The notes under the pieces: generated by a model
Told to the model about the DNA's origin: nothing
What the model saw: only the letters and a program-made list of their open reading frames with translations
Database searches by the model: none
Assembly: GCF_019279795.1 (NCBI RefSeq)
Contig: NC_056737.1
Span: forward strand, 1,196,721,241 to 1,196,785,240
DNA: 64,000 bases
Direction: 5' to 3'
DNA from: Protopterus annectens
Taxonomy: Eukaryota > Chordata > Ceratodontiformes > Protopteridae
Shown here: one piece after another, positions 37,014-46,926 of the stretch
How the letters are laid out: each line of letters starts with the position of its first letter
How positions within the stretch are numbered: position 1 is the first letter of the stretch
Position numbers and translations under genes: made by a program

Positions 37014-39881
37014 GTGCCTTTTTTTAGGCAAGGCTCAAAAGACAAAACCACCGCTGTAAATAGCACAAGTAACAATAAACTGAGGGTAATGCTACTCAAT
37101 GCCACAAGTCTAAACCTCAAAATGCATGCACTCAAGGCACTCCTCAGTATGGAGAAAATCGATATATGTGCAGTAACAGAAACCTGGTTTAAGGCTCCAG
37201 AGAGCACCCCAGCAGTACCAGGCTACAACTCATACCATACATTTCAGCCACAGAACCTGGACCGAAATACAACAGGCAGGGGCGTATCCATATTCATCAA
37301 GGATACCCACACCTCCAGGTTAGTGGCACAGCATGATGCTTCAGAGATTATCCATGTGCAACTAACAACGAGCAAAACTGCAATTCAAATTGTAGCTTGC
37401 TACAGATCACCCACCATGTCCCAGGACCCCCATTCCGTGTTTTTGGGAACACTGGGAAACATAAAGGTCCTACCAAACACCCTAATATTGGGTGATTTCA
37501 ATTACCCAAACATTAACTGGGAGAACTACTCAAATACTAACTCCCTTGCCCAACATTTCCTAGAATTTATAAACTCAATTGCCCTGGATCAACTGGTCAA
37601 CACTCCCACTAAAGGTGACAACATATTGGACCTGATCATCACCAACATGGGTGACCGGTGTTCCACACCAGAGGTCAACCCCTCACTGGTTAGATCTGGC
37701 CATAAACAAATCAGTCTGGATAGCCACATTCCGTCCCCACCCCTGGGCAAGGAAACTACCGTGAAAAACTTTACAAAAGGAAACTTCACATTACTTAAGA
37801 CCGAGGTGGAAAGTTTCAAAGCTCCAATGCTAAAGGATAATGGTGTCCAAGCTGTAAAATCCTTTACTAATGCATTCTACAGGCACCCAAAAGAATGCAT
37901 GGATTGTGCTGTCCCAAGCAAAACCAAGACTCACTCCTCCAAGAAAAGGAAACGGTGGACCCCTGCCATAAACAAGCTATACAATAGAAGGAGGAAACTA
38001 GTACAGAAAAGAGTAAAATCCCAAGAAGGGAAGACATCCCTGATCAGTATCAGCAAGAAACTACAATCCCTCATAAAATCATCCAAGGTGAGCTTCAAAA
38101 GAAAAATTGCCATGGACTCCAAAGATAACCACAAGGCATTCTTTAGCTATGTCAAGAATCTAAGTGGCAATGCTCAGATCTGCTCTGAGTTAGTGCAGAA
38201 TGGCACAAAATACACTGAACCGACTGATATAGCCAATATCCTGGCAGACAGGTTCACTCCAAACGTCACCCCCCTCTCACCCCCAAAAGGACCCATAACC
38301 ATACCAGAAGAATGTAGAGCTCCTGAAATCACAGACACTCGGGTTAAAACAGCCCTCTCCAAAGCCAAAAACACAGCATCAATGGGACTGGATGGTGTCC
38401 CAGGCTGCATCCTACACGAGTTCAAAGATGAACTAACCCCTCACCTAAACACACTGTTCAAACTCAGCCTCTCCACAGGCTACGTACCCACAGAGTGGTG
38501 CACAGCAACGGTTATTCTGCTCCACAAAGGTGGAGCCACAACAGACCCTGGAAACTATCACCCTATAAGCCTGACTAGCTTGGTCTGCAAGGCTATGGAG
38601 AGCATCATCATGGATTTCATTAACAGAGACATTGGGAACCTCCAGACATTGGACCCTACCAAGTTCAGCTTTGTTAAGGGCAGATCATGCCTCCTGAACC
38701 TGGTGGACTTCTTTGAGACAGTTACCAAAGCTATAGACGAGGGAAAGGTGGTACACACAGCCTACATAGACCTCACAAATGCCTTTGACACCATTTCCCA
38801 TTCTGGTATTATAGACAAGCTCACCAGCCTGAACATAAACCCCTACATCAAAAGATGGGTTGCCATCTGGCTCATGGACAGAACCCACATGGTGACAGTT
38901 GCGGGAGCTAGGTCCGACTCTAAACCGATTACAAGTGGCATTCCCCAGGGCTCAGTCCTAGGATCCCTTCTGTTCGGCATATACTTCTCAGAGGTACAGG
39001 CAAGCACAGGAGGACTATGGCTGACCAAGTTCACGGATGACTGCAAACTAGAGGCTATAATTGACTCTCTGGCTGACACAGACATCCTCCCAAAGGGCCT
39101 CACTGAGACGGATACCTGGTGTCAAAATCATGGCCTCAAGCTAAATGCCAAAAAGTGCATAGTCATCCCCTTTGGAAAAAAACAAGTACCCACAAACTAC
39201 CACATAGGTGGTAGTCCAGTAAATACGGAAGACATAATAAGGGATCTGGGGACCCAAGTAGATAGTAATCTCTCCTTTATTAATCACATTGCCAATGTGG
39301 TTAGAAAATCCTTCTATGTGGCCCACCTAATTACAAAAGCGTTCACATCCAGATTAAAAGAGGTCATTGTGCCCCTCTACTCATCACTCATCAGACCCAT
39401 CATAGAGTACAATGCCCCATTTGGAATGTACCTTACAAAACACCTGCAACAACTGGAAAGACCACAGAAGTACCTCACCAAGAGGATCACTGGCCTCAAA
39501 CAGATGCCCTATGCAGCTAGACTGAAGAAACTCCAGCTGTACTCGGTTGCATACCGCCTACTCAGAGGTGATCTCTGCCTGACTTACAAGGCCATGTCCA
39601 ACCCAGAATTGATGGACATGTTCCACCTAAAGAAAACCATATCCCCTTGAGCCACACACTCTAGGGATCTAAACCTCCCCACAGCAATACATAGGACATG
39701 CTGGAGGGATAGATTCCTGTCCCAGAGACATCCCATGCTTTGGAACAAGATTCCAATCTACATTAGGCAGAGCTCTTCACTAACACTCTTCAAGAGAAAC
39801 CTTGACGATTGGATGGGAAACAGAAAGTTTACACAGGGGATCACTTCAGTGGCTCTGCTGGACAGAGGCACAAGGAACTAA
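37014..39881 (+). CDS. CR1-D ORF2: APE endonuclease and reverse transcriptase, one premature stop
   Basis: The frame runs 878 codons from ATG 37014 to TGA 39648-39650. It then continues in frame for 76 more codons (ATHSRDLNLPTAIHRTCW ... DRGTRN) to TAA 39879-39881, so one nonsense change separates it from a full ~955-aa ORF2. Endonuclease (about residues 25-240): LLNATSLNLK, ICAVTETWFK, LILGDFNYPNINW. The usual SDH is SGHKQI here, so the catalytic Asp-His pair is altered. RT (about 470-760): YHPISLTSLVCKAMESII, AYIDLTNAFDTISH, SGIPQGSVLG, and FTDD in place of FADD, which keeps both catalytic Asp. The altered endonuclease centre suggests it could not mobilise itself even without the stop. Confidence 0.85.
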
Positions 39882-39961
39882 TCTTGGGTGGCGAAAGCCA
39901 ACACATTCTGGCTAGGCTTATAAATGCCTTTGGGCAGCTAGCCTAGTACCTACCTATGAAC
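39651..39961 (+). other. CR1-D ORF2 end and 3' UTR with stem-loop
   Basis: After the TAA there are about 80 bases of 3' UTR with a stem-loop: outer stem ctaggct/agcctag and inner stem tgcc/ggca. The octamer-type repeats follow. The RT of CR1 elements is believed to recognise this 3' structure. Confidence 0.7.
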
Positions 39962-40938
39962 CTATATGAAGAGACATGGCAGAGCTCTCAGATTATGTGG
40001 GCCAGGCAGGTATGACAGTAGCCCTGAGCAGTATACTACTGTCACCCAGAATGATACCGCAGTACAAACAACAAATGATTGACTTCAGCAATTGGCTTAA
40101 GTGTCTGTGTCACTCTCATGGGATCCAGTATCTGTCTGCTTGGGATGAAATGACTGACAGACTGCGATGGCTTGCCAAAGATGGCCTGCATCTGTCACCC
40201 CTGGGTTTCCAGGTACTGGCTAAGTGTCTTGCCATCCCTATAATGCCTTTTTAGGTGGTGTTCCAAATGAAATTACTACCATAACAGCTATACATATATG
40301 CAATCTGAGGGTCATGCTGCTCAGCACTAGACATCTACATCTTGAGATGCAGCCACTCAAAGCACTCCTCAAAATGGAAATCATTAACATTTGTGCTGTA
40401 AAGGAAACCTGATTTACAGCAGCAGACACCACCTCTGCACTACCAGCCTATAACTCATTCCACACTTGTCAGCCTCAAAACATGGACCACAGCTCCAAAG
40501 GCAGTGGTGTCTCCATATTAATAACAGATATACACACATCCAGAGTAGTATCCAAGCATAATGCATCTGAGATACTTCAGGTACACCTGACATTGGGTAA
40601 TAGTGCAATCCATGTAAACTCTCACAAAATCCAACAGAAAGTAATAGTGCAATCCAGGTCATAGCCTGCTATAGGTCCACATCCATGTCTCTAGACTCTG
40701 AATCCACATTCGTCAACACCCTGGAATCTATTGAGGTCCATCCCAACACTCTTATACTAAGAGAGTTCAACTACCCCTCCATCAACTGGGAAAGATACTC
40801 AAGCACCAATACACTGGTCCAATGCTTCCTGGAATTCATCAGTTCCAATGCCCTGGAACAAGCTCATTCTGACACCCAGTAGAGGAAGCAACATCCTTGA
40901 CCTGTGCTGATTACTAACTTATGGGACCGTTGCTTGAC
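39962..40938 (+). pseudogene. CR1-E esterase end and endonuclease
   Basis: The frame at 39976-40254 gives the esterase helix region and the catalytic end KDGLHLSPLGFQ (Asp and His present). From 40300 come endonuclease pieces: LRVMLLSTRHLHLEMQ, NICAVKET (TET altered to KET), LILREFNYPSINW (GDF altered to REF). A stop follows VKET. It is ended by the Penelope insertion at 40939. Confidence 0.75.
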
Positions 40939-40964
40939 AACAGTAGTCAATTGCAGAAAATTGT

Positions 40965-41459
40965 ATGAATTATGATTTGTTTATGAAATCTAAGATGAAT
41001 AAATGTGGTGCATGCCGCATATGTAGATTCATTAATAATGGACCATACCTCTCAATTACCAATTATGAGAAGACCATCAGATGTCCAGGAGTATGTGACT
41101 GTAATTCAGTTATGGTAGTATACGTAGCCACTTGCCCAGGATGTCAAGCATTCTATGTAGGGAAAATGAACAGAAAATTAAAAACAAGAATTATTGAGCA
41201 CGTGAGTGATATTAGAAATCACAAGCAGACCAGTGCTCTATACAATCATAGCATTGGTTGTGCTAATTTTAAAAAATTCCTGTTTTTTGTCATCGATAAA
41301 ATTGTTTACAATAAAGCACAACAAGGTGGTGACACTAAAAGCTTACTAGAAGCTAAAGAATGCCTTTGGCAACTTAGATTAAATGCAAGTAAAGATCCAG
41401 GAATTAACGATCAAATTTCTATTGCTAGTATACTCAAGCTTAAATCACAGTTCATTTAG
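40965..41459 (+). CDS. Penelope-type GIY-YIG endonuclease domain (partial ORF)
   Basis: The open frame is 164 codons, in frame to its natural stop TAG at 41457-41459. A Cys cluster (CGACRICRF ... CPGVCDC ... CPGC) comes first. Next are VVYVATC (GIY position) and FYVGKMNRKLKTRIIEH (YIG position plus catalytic Arg), and then LEAKECLWQLRLN (catalytic Glu helix). This is the C-terminal module of vertebrate Penelope-like proteins, which nicks target DNA for priming. No stops interrupt it, so the insertion is fairly young, but without the RT part it is not a working element. The apparent ATG is simply the first Met after the truncation point. Confidence 0.88.
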   Translation: MNYDLFMKSKMNKCGACRICRFINNGPYLSITNYEKTIRCPGVCDCNSVMVVYVATCPGCQAFYVGKMNRKLKTRIIEHVSDIRNHKQTSALYNHSIGCANFKKFLFFVIDKIVYNKAQQGGDTKSLLEAKECLWQLRLNASKDPGINDQISIASILKLKSQFI

Positions 41460-42260
41460 GAATTTTCTTAGCCACCAAATGTATTTATATGTATTTATTT
41501 ATATTTCATCTAAACTGAATATAATTATATTTTTTAATTAATTATAGGTTTTTAAAGAATTGATTATCATCTGTAGTGCAAGTATATGTTTTATAATCTA
41601 TATTGAACAAGTTTTTATACTCTTGTATGTCACCATTTAATTAGTCTTAGCATTATACACCTCTCTTTTTTATGGTAAACTATTTAAGTCAACTATATTT
41701 ATAAATTAAGTTATTACTAATTAATTTACGCCCAATATTTATCTCAATTGAGTATTTTTATACAATTTCATACATTTTTTACATATTTATTAAATTTACA
41801 TATATATACTATAACTATTTATTTATCAATAACACAATAGTTTTATAAAAACACGCCTATATTATTTAAATAACACAATAATTTTAATCAAACAATATTT
41901 AAACAACATCTAAATAATACTTATTTAACTTCAAAATTTCATATTTTTACAAATTATAATAACTTTTTATTTATTGTTCATTCATTCTACATTTCAGTAT
42001 GGTTCTGTTTTTTTAATATATGCTCTGTTTATATGAATAATTTAGATTTATATATTATGCACAATATTTTTAGTTCTATATGTTAAGCTCAAGTTTATGT
42101 TTTATGACTTTTAAATGTTCATCTTAATCACACCTTTTACTTTAAAAGACAAGGGTTTTATTCATTTTAATTAGATTATTGTATAATTAACTAATTATAT
42201 AATTAACTAATTATGTAGAATCTGTATTTAAGGGATGATGAATTTACTAAAATTTGTACT

Positions 42261-42300
42261 CTGATGATGCCCTAGGACGAAAGGGTGAAAGCGCTTAGTT
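42261..42300 (+). ncRNA. Hammerhead-like core in Penelope 3' UTR
   Basis: CTGATGA (42261-42267) is followed 10 bases later by CGAAA (42278-42282), the two conserved strands of a hammerhead core. Penelope elements are known to carry hammerhead ribozymes. Here the intervening stem (tgccctagga) is short and poorly paired, and I could not find a convincing stem I and cleavage site. This is at best a decayed ribozyme. Confidence 0.35.
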
Positions 42301-42416
42301 CCATGGTGAAGATTTCGTTGTTTCTTGTATTGGTCCTGTGTTGAAATAAAGACTTTTACGCAAATATCCAACGATTCAAGGTTACTGGAATTTTTTGGTT
42401 AACAGTAGTCAATTGC

Positions 42417-44212
42417 TACCTGGTCAGATCCAACATCGAGTAATCACCATGGAAATCCGCATCTTACCCACACCCCTCACTAAGGTAACCACTTTGAAAA
42501 ACTTCTCCAAAGCTGACATTGGACTCAAATGAACAAAGGTGGCTAACATCACAGCACCCATGCCAATGGAAAATACCTGCAAGACTGCTGAATCATGCAC
42601 AAATTGACTGTATAAACATGTACATCAATGCATGGATCTAGCCATACCCAAATGAGCCATGACACTCTCCTCCAAACACTGGAGGCTAATCTGGTGGTCC
42701 CCTGCCATTAATAACGTGTACAACAGAAGGAAGAAACTGTTGCAGTAAAAGATGGAGTCCCAATAGTGGTAAAACTCCCTTATTAACCTCAACAACAATG
42801 TGAGATCCCTCAGGAAATCATCTAAAGCTGCCTGTGATGGCAGAATTTCAGCAGACACTGACAACAATCACAAATCCTTTGATAGTTATATCAAGAACCT
42901 CCACACCAATACCCAGACGTGCTCTGAGTTACTGTACAATGCTACCTCCTGTACTGAGCCAACAGATATTGCCAGCATTCTTGCTAATACATTTAGTGCC
43001 ATATTTACCCCTCTCACCCCCTAGAGGAACAATTAGAATGCCAGAAGAATGCCAGGCACCCAGGATTAATGCAGCCCAGGTTACACATGCATTGTCCATG
43101 GGCAAGAATACAGCTTCCAGGGACCCCAAATTATCCCTGGCTGTATTCTACATGAACAACAAAGATACCTGGCACCACATCTGTGTGCCCCATTCAGTCA
43201 CAGCCTCAGATCAGGCTTTGTCCCTCCCAAATGGCACACTGCTATAGTCATCCCTCTCCATAAAGGTGTGGCAACTACAGACCCTGGGAATTATCAGTCC
43301 AGTGGCCTGACGACTATGTACAGCTATGGAGTGCATCATCAGGGACCTGATTGACAAACATATAGGTAATCTCCTAACTCTGGACCACCACACAGTTTGG
43401 CTTTGTGAAAGGGAGATCATGCCTTCGCAACCTAGTTGACTTCTTTGAGACAGTCACCAGGGCTGCGTATGACAGTAAGTCACTGCACACAGCCTACTTC
43501 AATCAGGCTAAGGCTCTTGATACCATCCCTCAGTCAGGATTTATGGATGACTCCACCAAACTAGGCATCAACTCTTATATCACTAGGGGGTTTCAAACTG
43601 GCTCACAGAACATACAGTGTGAAAGTAGGAGGTCCAAGTCAGACTGCCAGCCAGTCATGAGTGGAGTCCCACAGGGATCAGTGCTGGGTACTCTACTTCT
43701 CAGGAGTCCAGGCCAACACAAAGGCTCTCTGGCTGACCAAATTCACAGACATCTTCAAGCTGGGAGCCATCATTAACTCCACACGTGATGCAGACATCCT
43801 ACAGAAAGGCCTCACTGAGACCACTGACTAGTGTGGACACCATGGCTTGAAGCTTAACCCCACAAAATGCATCATCAGCCCCTTTGGTAAAATCTCAGTT
43901 CCCATTAAGTACCACATCAATGGGACCCCATTGAACACTGTAGGAGTTATAAGAGATCTGGGGACACAGGTTGACAGCAACCTCTCCTTTAACCACCACA
44001 TTGCCACTGTGGTATGGAAATCCTTCTATCTGGTACATCTCATTACTAAGAGTTTTGCATCCAGGAAGAAAGAGGTCATCATCTCTGTGTACTCTTCTCT
44101 CATTAGACCAGTCATCAAGTATAATGGCCAATTTGGCATGTACCTCACTAGACACCTGCAACAGCTGGAGAGGCCACAGACGTACCTCACAATGAAGATC
44201 CTAGGGATTAAA
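42417..44212 (+). pseudogene. CR1-E ORF2 linker and reverse transcriptase
   Basis: The pieces are: DNNHKSFDSYIKNLHTNTQT (42860-42920), RSCLRNLVDFFETVTRAAYD (43405-43465), SGVPQGSVLGTLL (43660-43700), GVIRDLGTQVDSNLSFNHHI (43945-44000) and LTRHLQQLERPQTYLTMKI (44140-44205). The catalytic FADD block is damaged. Several frame changes and stops occur. It ends at the L2-like insertion. Confidence 0.8.
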
Positions 44213-45641
44213 CACATATTCTTAGATCTCTCCAAAGCTTTTGACATGGTCTCACACTCCTTACTACTAGATACTCTAGCCTCCCTATCCTTTGCCTCCT
44301 CTACTTTGGCCTGGTTCAAGAACTAACGGACAGGCAGCAATCTGTCCAATGGCAAGGCACACTATCTCCCTTACTACCTACCACCATTGGAGTGCCACAA
44401 GGCTCAATACTGGGCCCACTTCTTTTCTCTGTTTTCACTAACAATCTGTATACCTCCACCCAACATGCCACACTTATCCAGTATGCAGATGATTCAACTA
44501 TAATCTGCTCGGCCCTATCTCTCACCACTCTAAAACAACTCACTCAGAAATCTTTTACCTCTGTGGAGAAATGGATTACTGATATCCAACTCATCCTAAA
44601 CCCCAACAAGAATAAATTGTTCCTATTCTCCCCCAATAAATCAAAAACTACCCCTCTTTCCTTTGCCATCACTTCCAAAAATGTCAGTTCCATCTCTCCT
44701 TCAACCCATACTAAACTCATTGGTGTAGAAGTTGACAAAAACCTCCTCTTTGATGTCCATATTTCCCAAACCATCAAAAAAGTACACACAAAAAAATGAG
44801 AACACTATACAGACACAAACATTTCCTCTCAGATCAGGCACAAATTACCCTAGCCCAAATTCACCTATTGTCCACACTAATGTACCCAGCACCAGTTCTT
44901 ACCCTGACCAGAAAACCTGATGTTGAGAAACTTGAGTCATGCTATAAAATTGCCAAGTTTGTTAGCAACTCCTCTTTCAGAACCCACCACTGTCAGGCTC
45001 TAAGGGACCTACAATGGCTAGAACTTCCTCAACTACTCGGTTACCACCAACTAATCATTGCCTATACTATCCTGAAACATCCTGATAAAACCCCAGTGCT
45101 AAGTCAGCTTCTCACTCACTACAAAAGTAATCGCCCTCTCCGTTCTGTTGACAAATCACTACTCTGTATCTCAAGAGCTAGCAATAATGCTGGGAAAGCC
45201 CTGTTCTCCCTCACCATATCTAGAACCTGGAATTGCTTCTCCTCTTCTCTGACTTCTGCATCCACTACCATACTGTTCAAAACCTCACTTACATCCCATC
45301 TTATTAACACCTGACTATGTCCATGTATTATATAACATTTATTTTGCTTCTTTATATACCTTATTTCTTAGTAGACTTATTGTATATATGCTACAGTACC
45401 ACAACTCTAATTTCTTTATCTCTAGCATGAAATTTCCCTTGGTAACCATATTTTTTTTATTATTATTACTTCATATATCGTTGATATTCCCTTTGTCTGT
45501 TTTACTTTTCTGTCTGATTTTTTTTGTCTGATTGTTATGCAAATGTGGAGCTTTTCTCCCCGGGCCTCCACTGTAAATGAACCTGGTCCAGTTGGACTAT
45601 TCTGGTTAACAAATGTAAAATAAATAAATGAATAAATAAAT
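44213..45641 (+). mobile_element. L2-like LINE, 5' truncated, inside CR1-E
   Basis: It starts in the RT palm (FLDLSKAFDMVSHSLLLDTL) and has GVPQGSILGPLLFSVFTN (a frame starts at 44392), QYADDSTIICSA (catalytic YADD intact), ILNPNKNKLFLFSP and a C-terminal domain (44796-45314). It then has a 3' UTR with ctccccgggcctccactg and an aaataaataaatg tail. The clade is L2-like or a close relative in the CR1/Jockey group. Two or three frame breaks are present. CR1-E resumes at 45642. I see no clear target duplication. Confidence 0.78.
44796..45314 (+). pseudogene. L2-like LINE ORF2 C-terminal domain
   Basis: This 172-codon frame includes YPAPVLTLTRKPDVEKLESC, LRDLQWLELPQLLGYH and SRASNNAGKALFSLTISRTW. 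This is the post-RT region common to L2/I-type LINEs. It is open to its stop but separated by a frameshift from the RT domain. Confidence 0.7.
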
Positions 45642-46138
45642 GTTCTACAGAGACAGACTCAAAAGACTCCAGCTGTTCTCTGTCTCATATCACCTACTTA
45701 GAGGTGATCTCTGCTTGACTTGCAAAGCCATATCTGACCCAGCTCTTTTATAAATGCTACAACTAAAGACATCCCAATCTTTCTGCACTACACACTGCAG
45801 GGACCTCAACCTCATTACTACAATCAACATAACATGCTGGAGGGACAGGTTCCTCACCCAGAGACTGTACATGCCCTGGAATAGACTTCCCATACATGTC
45901 AAGCAAAGCACCTAGATGAACCTGTTCCAGAGAGATCTTGATGAGTGGATGAGTAATAGAAAGTTCACCACAGGGATAACTCCCATGGCTCTACTTGATG
46001 GGGGCACTGGGAACTAACATCGGTTGGCACAATGGTAGGGCACTTCTATAGGTTAGGCTTGTAATGGCTCCAGGGCCATTAGCCTAGTGCTTGTAATGGT
46101 TCCAGGGCCATTAGCCTAGTACACACCTGTGAACCTAT
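45642..46138 (+). pseudogene. CR1-E ORF2 end and 3' tail
   Basis: It resumes CR1-E with LKRLQLFS-like and TCWRDRFLTQRLYMPWNRLP-like sequence. It then has a 3' UTR and a stem-loop in which the 32-bp word cttgtaatggctccagggcc...gcctagtg is duplicated (from 46058 and 46090), and ends gtgaacctataa. Confidence 0.8.
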
Positions 46139-46830
46139 AAGGGGAGTGATATTGGCATGACTGATAAAGTAGGCCAGTTGGTGGGTAACATATCAAAATA
46201 CTTCTTCCTACAAACCTACACACTTACACACCCACACTCACGTTTGCCAGATCTGAGAGTAGAACCGCTGGCTATCTAGTTATTTGTACTATAGTGTTAC
46301 ACAGTTATTGCATGTGGTACAGAGCTTACTGGGCTGACAACTGGCCAAAGGTGCTGATAAGGGAATGACATCAGCAGGACTGATAAACTATGCCAGTGGG
46401 TGGGAACCTTATCAAAATACTTCTTCCTACAAACATACATGCTTTCACACCCACACACACATTTGCCATATCTGAGAGTAGAACCCCTGCCTATGTAGTT
46501 ATCTGTGCTGCAGTGTTACACAGTTATTGCATGCCTTACTAGGATGACAACTGGCCAAATGTGCTAATAAGGGAAATGACATCAGCAGGACTGATAAAGT
46601 AGGACAGTGAGTGGAAGACTTTCAAAAAATTCTTTTTGCAAACATACACACACACTCATTTGCCAGATCTGAGATTAGAACCCCTGTCTAGCTAGTGATT
46701 TGTACTATTGTCTTACTCAGTTATCGCACATGCTACAGAGGTTATAGGGGTGATCAGTGTCCAATGGTATGTCTAAGGTGAATGAAAGCAGCATATCTTG
46801 TGAAGTAGGGCAATGTGAAGTGTACTGAGT
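46139..46830 (-). repeat. Tandem SINE-like array, right half (~215-bp units)
   Basis: Units begin near 46141, 46359 and 46569 with ggaatgacatcagcaggact or variants. Each contains the antisense tRNA-like head (gagtagaacccctgcctat ... tgttacacagttatt). The words gagcttactg-gctgacaact and ggccaaaggtgctgata also occur at the end of the left half (34970-35005). Both halves therefore belong to one array. Confidence 0.8.
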
Positions 46831-46862
46831 AGGAAGAGTCTCCTAATACATGGACCTATGGA

Positions 46863-46864
<2 letters not shown>

Positions 46865-46924
<60 letters not shown>
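46865..46924. repeat. (AC)n microsatellite
   Basis: A pure ac dinucleotide run. Confidence 0.97.

Positions 46925-46926
<2 letters not shown>

Larger units (their letters stand above)
35937..39961 (+). mobile_element. Younger full-length CR1 LINE ('CR1-D')
   Basis: This 4.0-kb CR1 has ORF1 (zinc-finger and esterase), ORF2 (endonuclease and RT), a 3' stem-loop (ctaggcttataaatgccttt, then gggcagctagcctag) and the octamer-type tail acctatgaacctat. It is inserted in the esterase region of CR1-E. The word ctatat flanks it (35931-35936 and 39962-39967) and overlaps the tail sequence. ORF2 is almost open, so this is one of the youngest elements in the window. Confidence 0.85.
40939..42416 (+). mobile_element. 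Penelope-like element, 5' truncated, 16-bp TSD
   Basis: It is bounded by a perfect direct repeat AACAGTAGTCAATTGC (40939-40954 and 42401-42416). Removing it restores the CR1-E endonuclease sequence (gaccgttgcttgac ... tacctggtcagatcc). Inside are a GIY-YIG endonuclease frame (40965-41459), an ~800-bp AT-rich 3' UTR, a hammerhead-like core (42261-42282) and an aataaag near 42348. The Penelope RT is missing through 5' truncation. Confidence 0.9.
35009..46138 (+). mobile_element. Old full-length CR1 LINE ('CR1-E'), split by three insertions
   Basis: The parts in order are: 5' UTR and ORF1 zinc-finger and esterase start (35009-35936); [CR1-D insertion]; rest of esterase and endonuclease (39962-40938); [Penelope]; linker and RT (42417-44212); [L2-like LINE]; C-terminal ORF2 and 3' tail (45642-46138). 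Joined, these give the same layout as CR1-D. It sits inside a tandem SINE array, which marks both of its ends. The 3' tail carries a 32-bp tandem duplication of the stem-loop (46058-46121). All frames are broken. Confidence 0.85.
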
